Positions 6,495-6,784 of a stretch of 6,784 nucleotides of DNA are shown in pieces (positions within the stretch are counted from its first letter, which is position 1; each line of letters begins with the position of its first letter). Below the pieces are notes generated by a model, which had not been told where the DNA came from, searched no databases, and saw only the letters and a list, made by a program, of their open reading frames with translations. The stretch lies in contig JBLHLB010000226.1 of the NCBI GenBank assembly GCA_047618505.1, forward strand, positions 1 through 6,784. Reading direction: 5' to 3'. Origin of the DNA: JBLHLB01 sp047618505. GTDB lineage: Bacteria > Planctomycetota > UBA1135 > GCA-002686595. The position numbers and the translations under genes are program-made.

Positions 6495-6784
6495 TCAGTT
6501 GTTCTTCGGGCGATTCGGCTTGATCAAGCGTGCATCGACCCCGTTGAGGGAGAAACCCGGAGAGCTAATTTCAGAGACCCAGGCACGTGCCTGGACACGT
6601 GCTTCGGGGTAGCCGTGTTCTTCAATGAGGTAGTCAGCAACTGCGCGTGCGCGCCGGAAGGCGAGCCAGCGATCATTACTGCTGTGGGCTGAGCCTGCGT
6701 CGCTCGAGTGGCCTTCGATGACCAAGATCGAGTCCACGGAAGGGCGCAGGGTTTGGGCGATCATGTCGAGGTAACGTTCAGCTG
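6495..6784 (-). CDS. motB: MotB C-terminal OmpA-like peptidoglycan-binding domain (5' end outside window)
   Basis: The minus-strand frame is open through the right edge, so only the last 96 codons are present. They read YLDMIAQTLRPS, then ILVIEGHSSDAGSAHSSNDR, WLAFRRARAVADYLIEEHGY and a C-terminal tail rich in Pro/Asn/Lys. This is an OmpA/MotB domain: the GH(T/S)xD strand, the SN..L...RA helix that grips peptidoglycan, and the following RVQARAW strand all appear in order. The SN-x-x-WL-x-x-x-RA spacing and the fliL-fliM-fliN genes directly downstream point to MotB, the stator anchor, rather than a general OmpA lipoprotein such as Pal. The N-terminal transmembrane helix and proton-carrying Asp would be needed to confirm this and lie outside the window. 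It ends 7 bp before fliL. Confidence 0.75.
   Translation of the reverse strand, partial: AERYLDMIAQTLRPSVDSILVIEGHSSDAGSAHSSNDRWLAFRRARAVADYLIEEHGYPEARVQARAWVSEISSPGFSLNGVDARLIKPNRPKNN

Overview
All the genes I can support in this 6.8 kb window lie on the minus strand, so they read from the right edge to the left. The sequence looks like the chromosome of a flagellated, Gram-negative-type bacterium of moderately high GC (roughly 58-60% by eye). The flagellar proteins are recognisable but divergent from enterobacterial ones. A Planctomycetota, Myxococcota or other deep-branching environmental lineage would fit, but nothing here proves a phylum. No rRNA, tRNA, CRISPR array, insertion sequence or phage gene was seen.

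Right part (4398-6784): a compact flagellar motor cluster in the classic order motB (only the C-terminal peptidoglycan-binding part is inside the window), fliL, fliM, fliN. The gaps are 7 bp and 30 bp, and fliM and fliN share an ATGA overlap. MotB anchors the stator to the cell wall, FliL sits around the stator, and FliM and FliN form the rotor switch (C-ring). FliL carries an insertion of about 90 residues before its terminal strand. FliM keeps a CheY-binding-like N-terminal peptide but lacks the usual GGxG loop.

Centre (3747-4397): a 237 bp intergenic stretch with a bulged hairpin downstream of fliN, then a complete small VOC (glyoxalase-fold) gene.

Centre-left (1296-3706): an ABC exporter operon that appears to be decaying. 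The ATPase has lost most of its N-terminus up to the Walker A lysine, though a probable scrap of the missing part survives in another frame. It is also cut by an in-frame TGA, yet its signature, Walker B, D-loop and H-loop motifs are intact. The ATPase end overlaps the permease start by ATGA. The large membrane permease is split in two by a one-base frame change at or near a TTTGGGA heptamer. Either the operon was recently pseudogenised, or the sequence carries errors, or (least likely) some of it is recoded.

Left (1-1245): an intact 306-residue EamA/YedA-type drug/metabolite transporter, then a 191 bp gap with a weak candidate promoter, then the first 44 codons of a probable secreted protein that leaves the window.

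I found no clear evidence of a wholly new biological system. The points most worth a second look are the FliL insertion, the altered FliM loop, and the stop and frame lesions in an ABC operon whose catalytic motifs are otherwise preserved.
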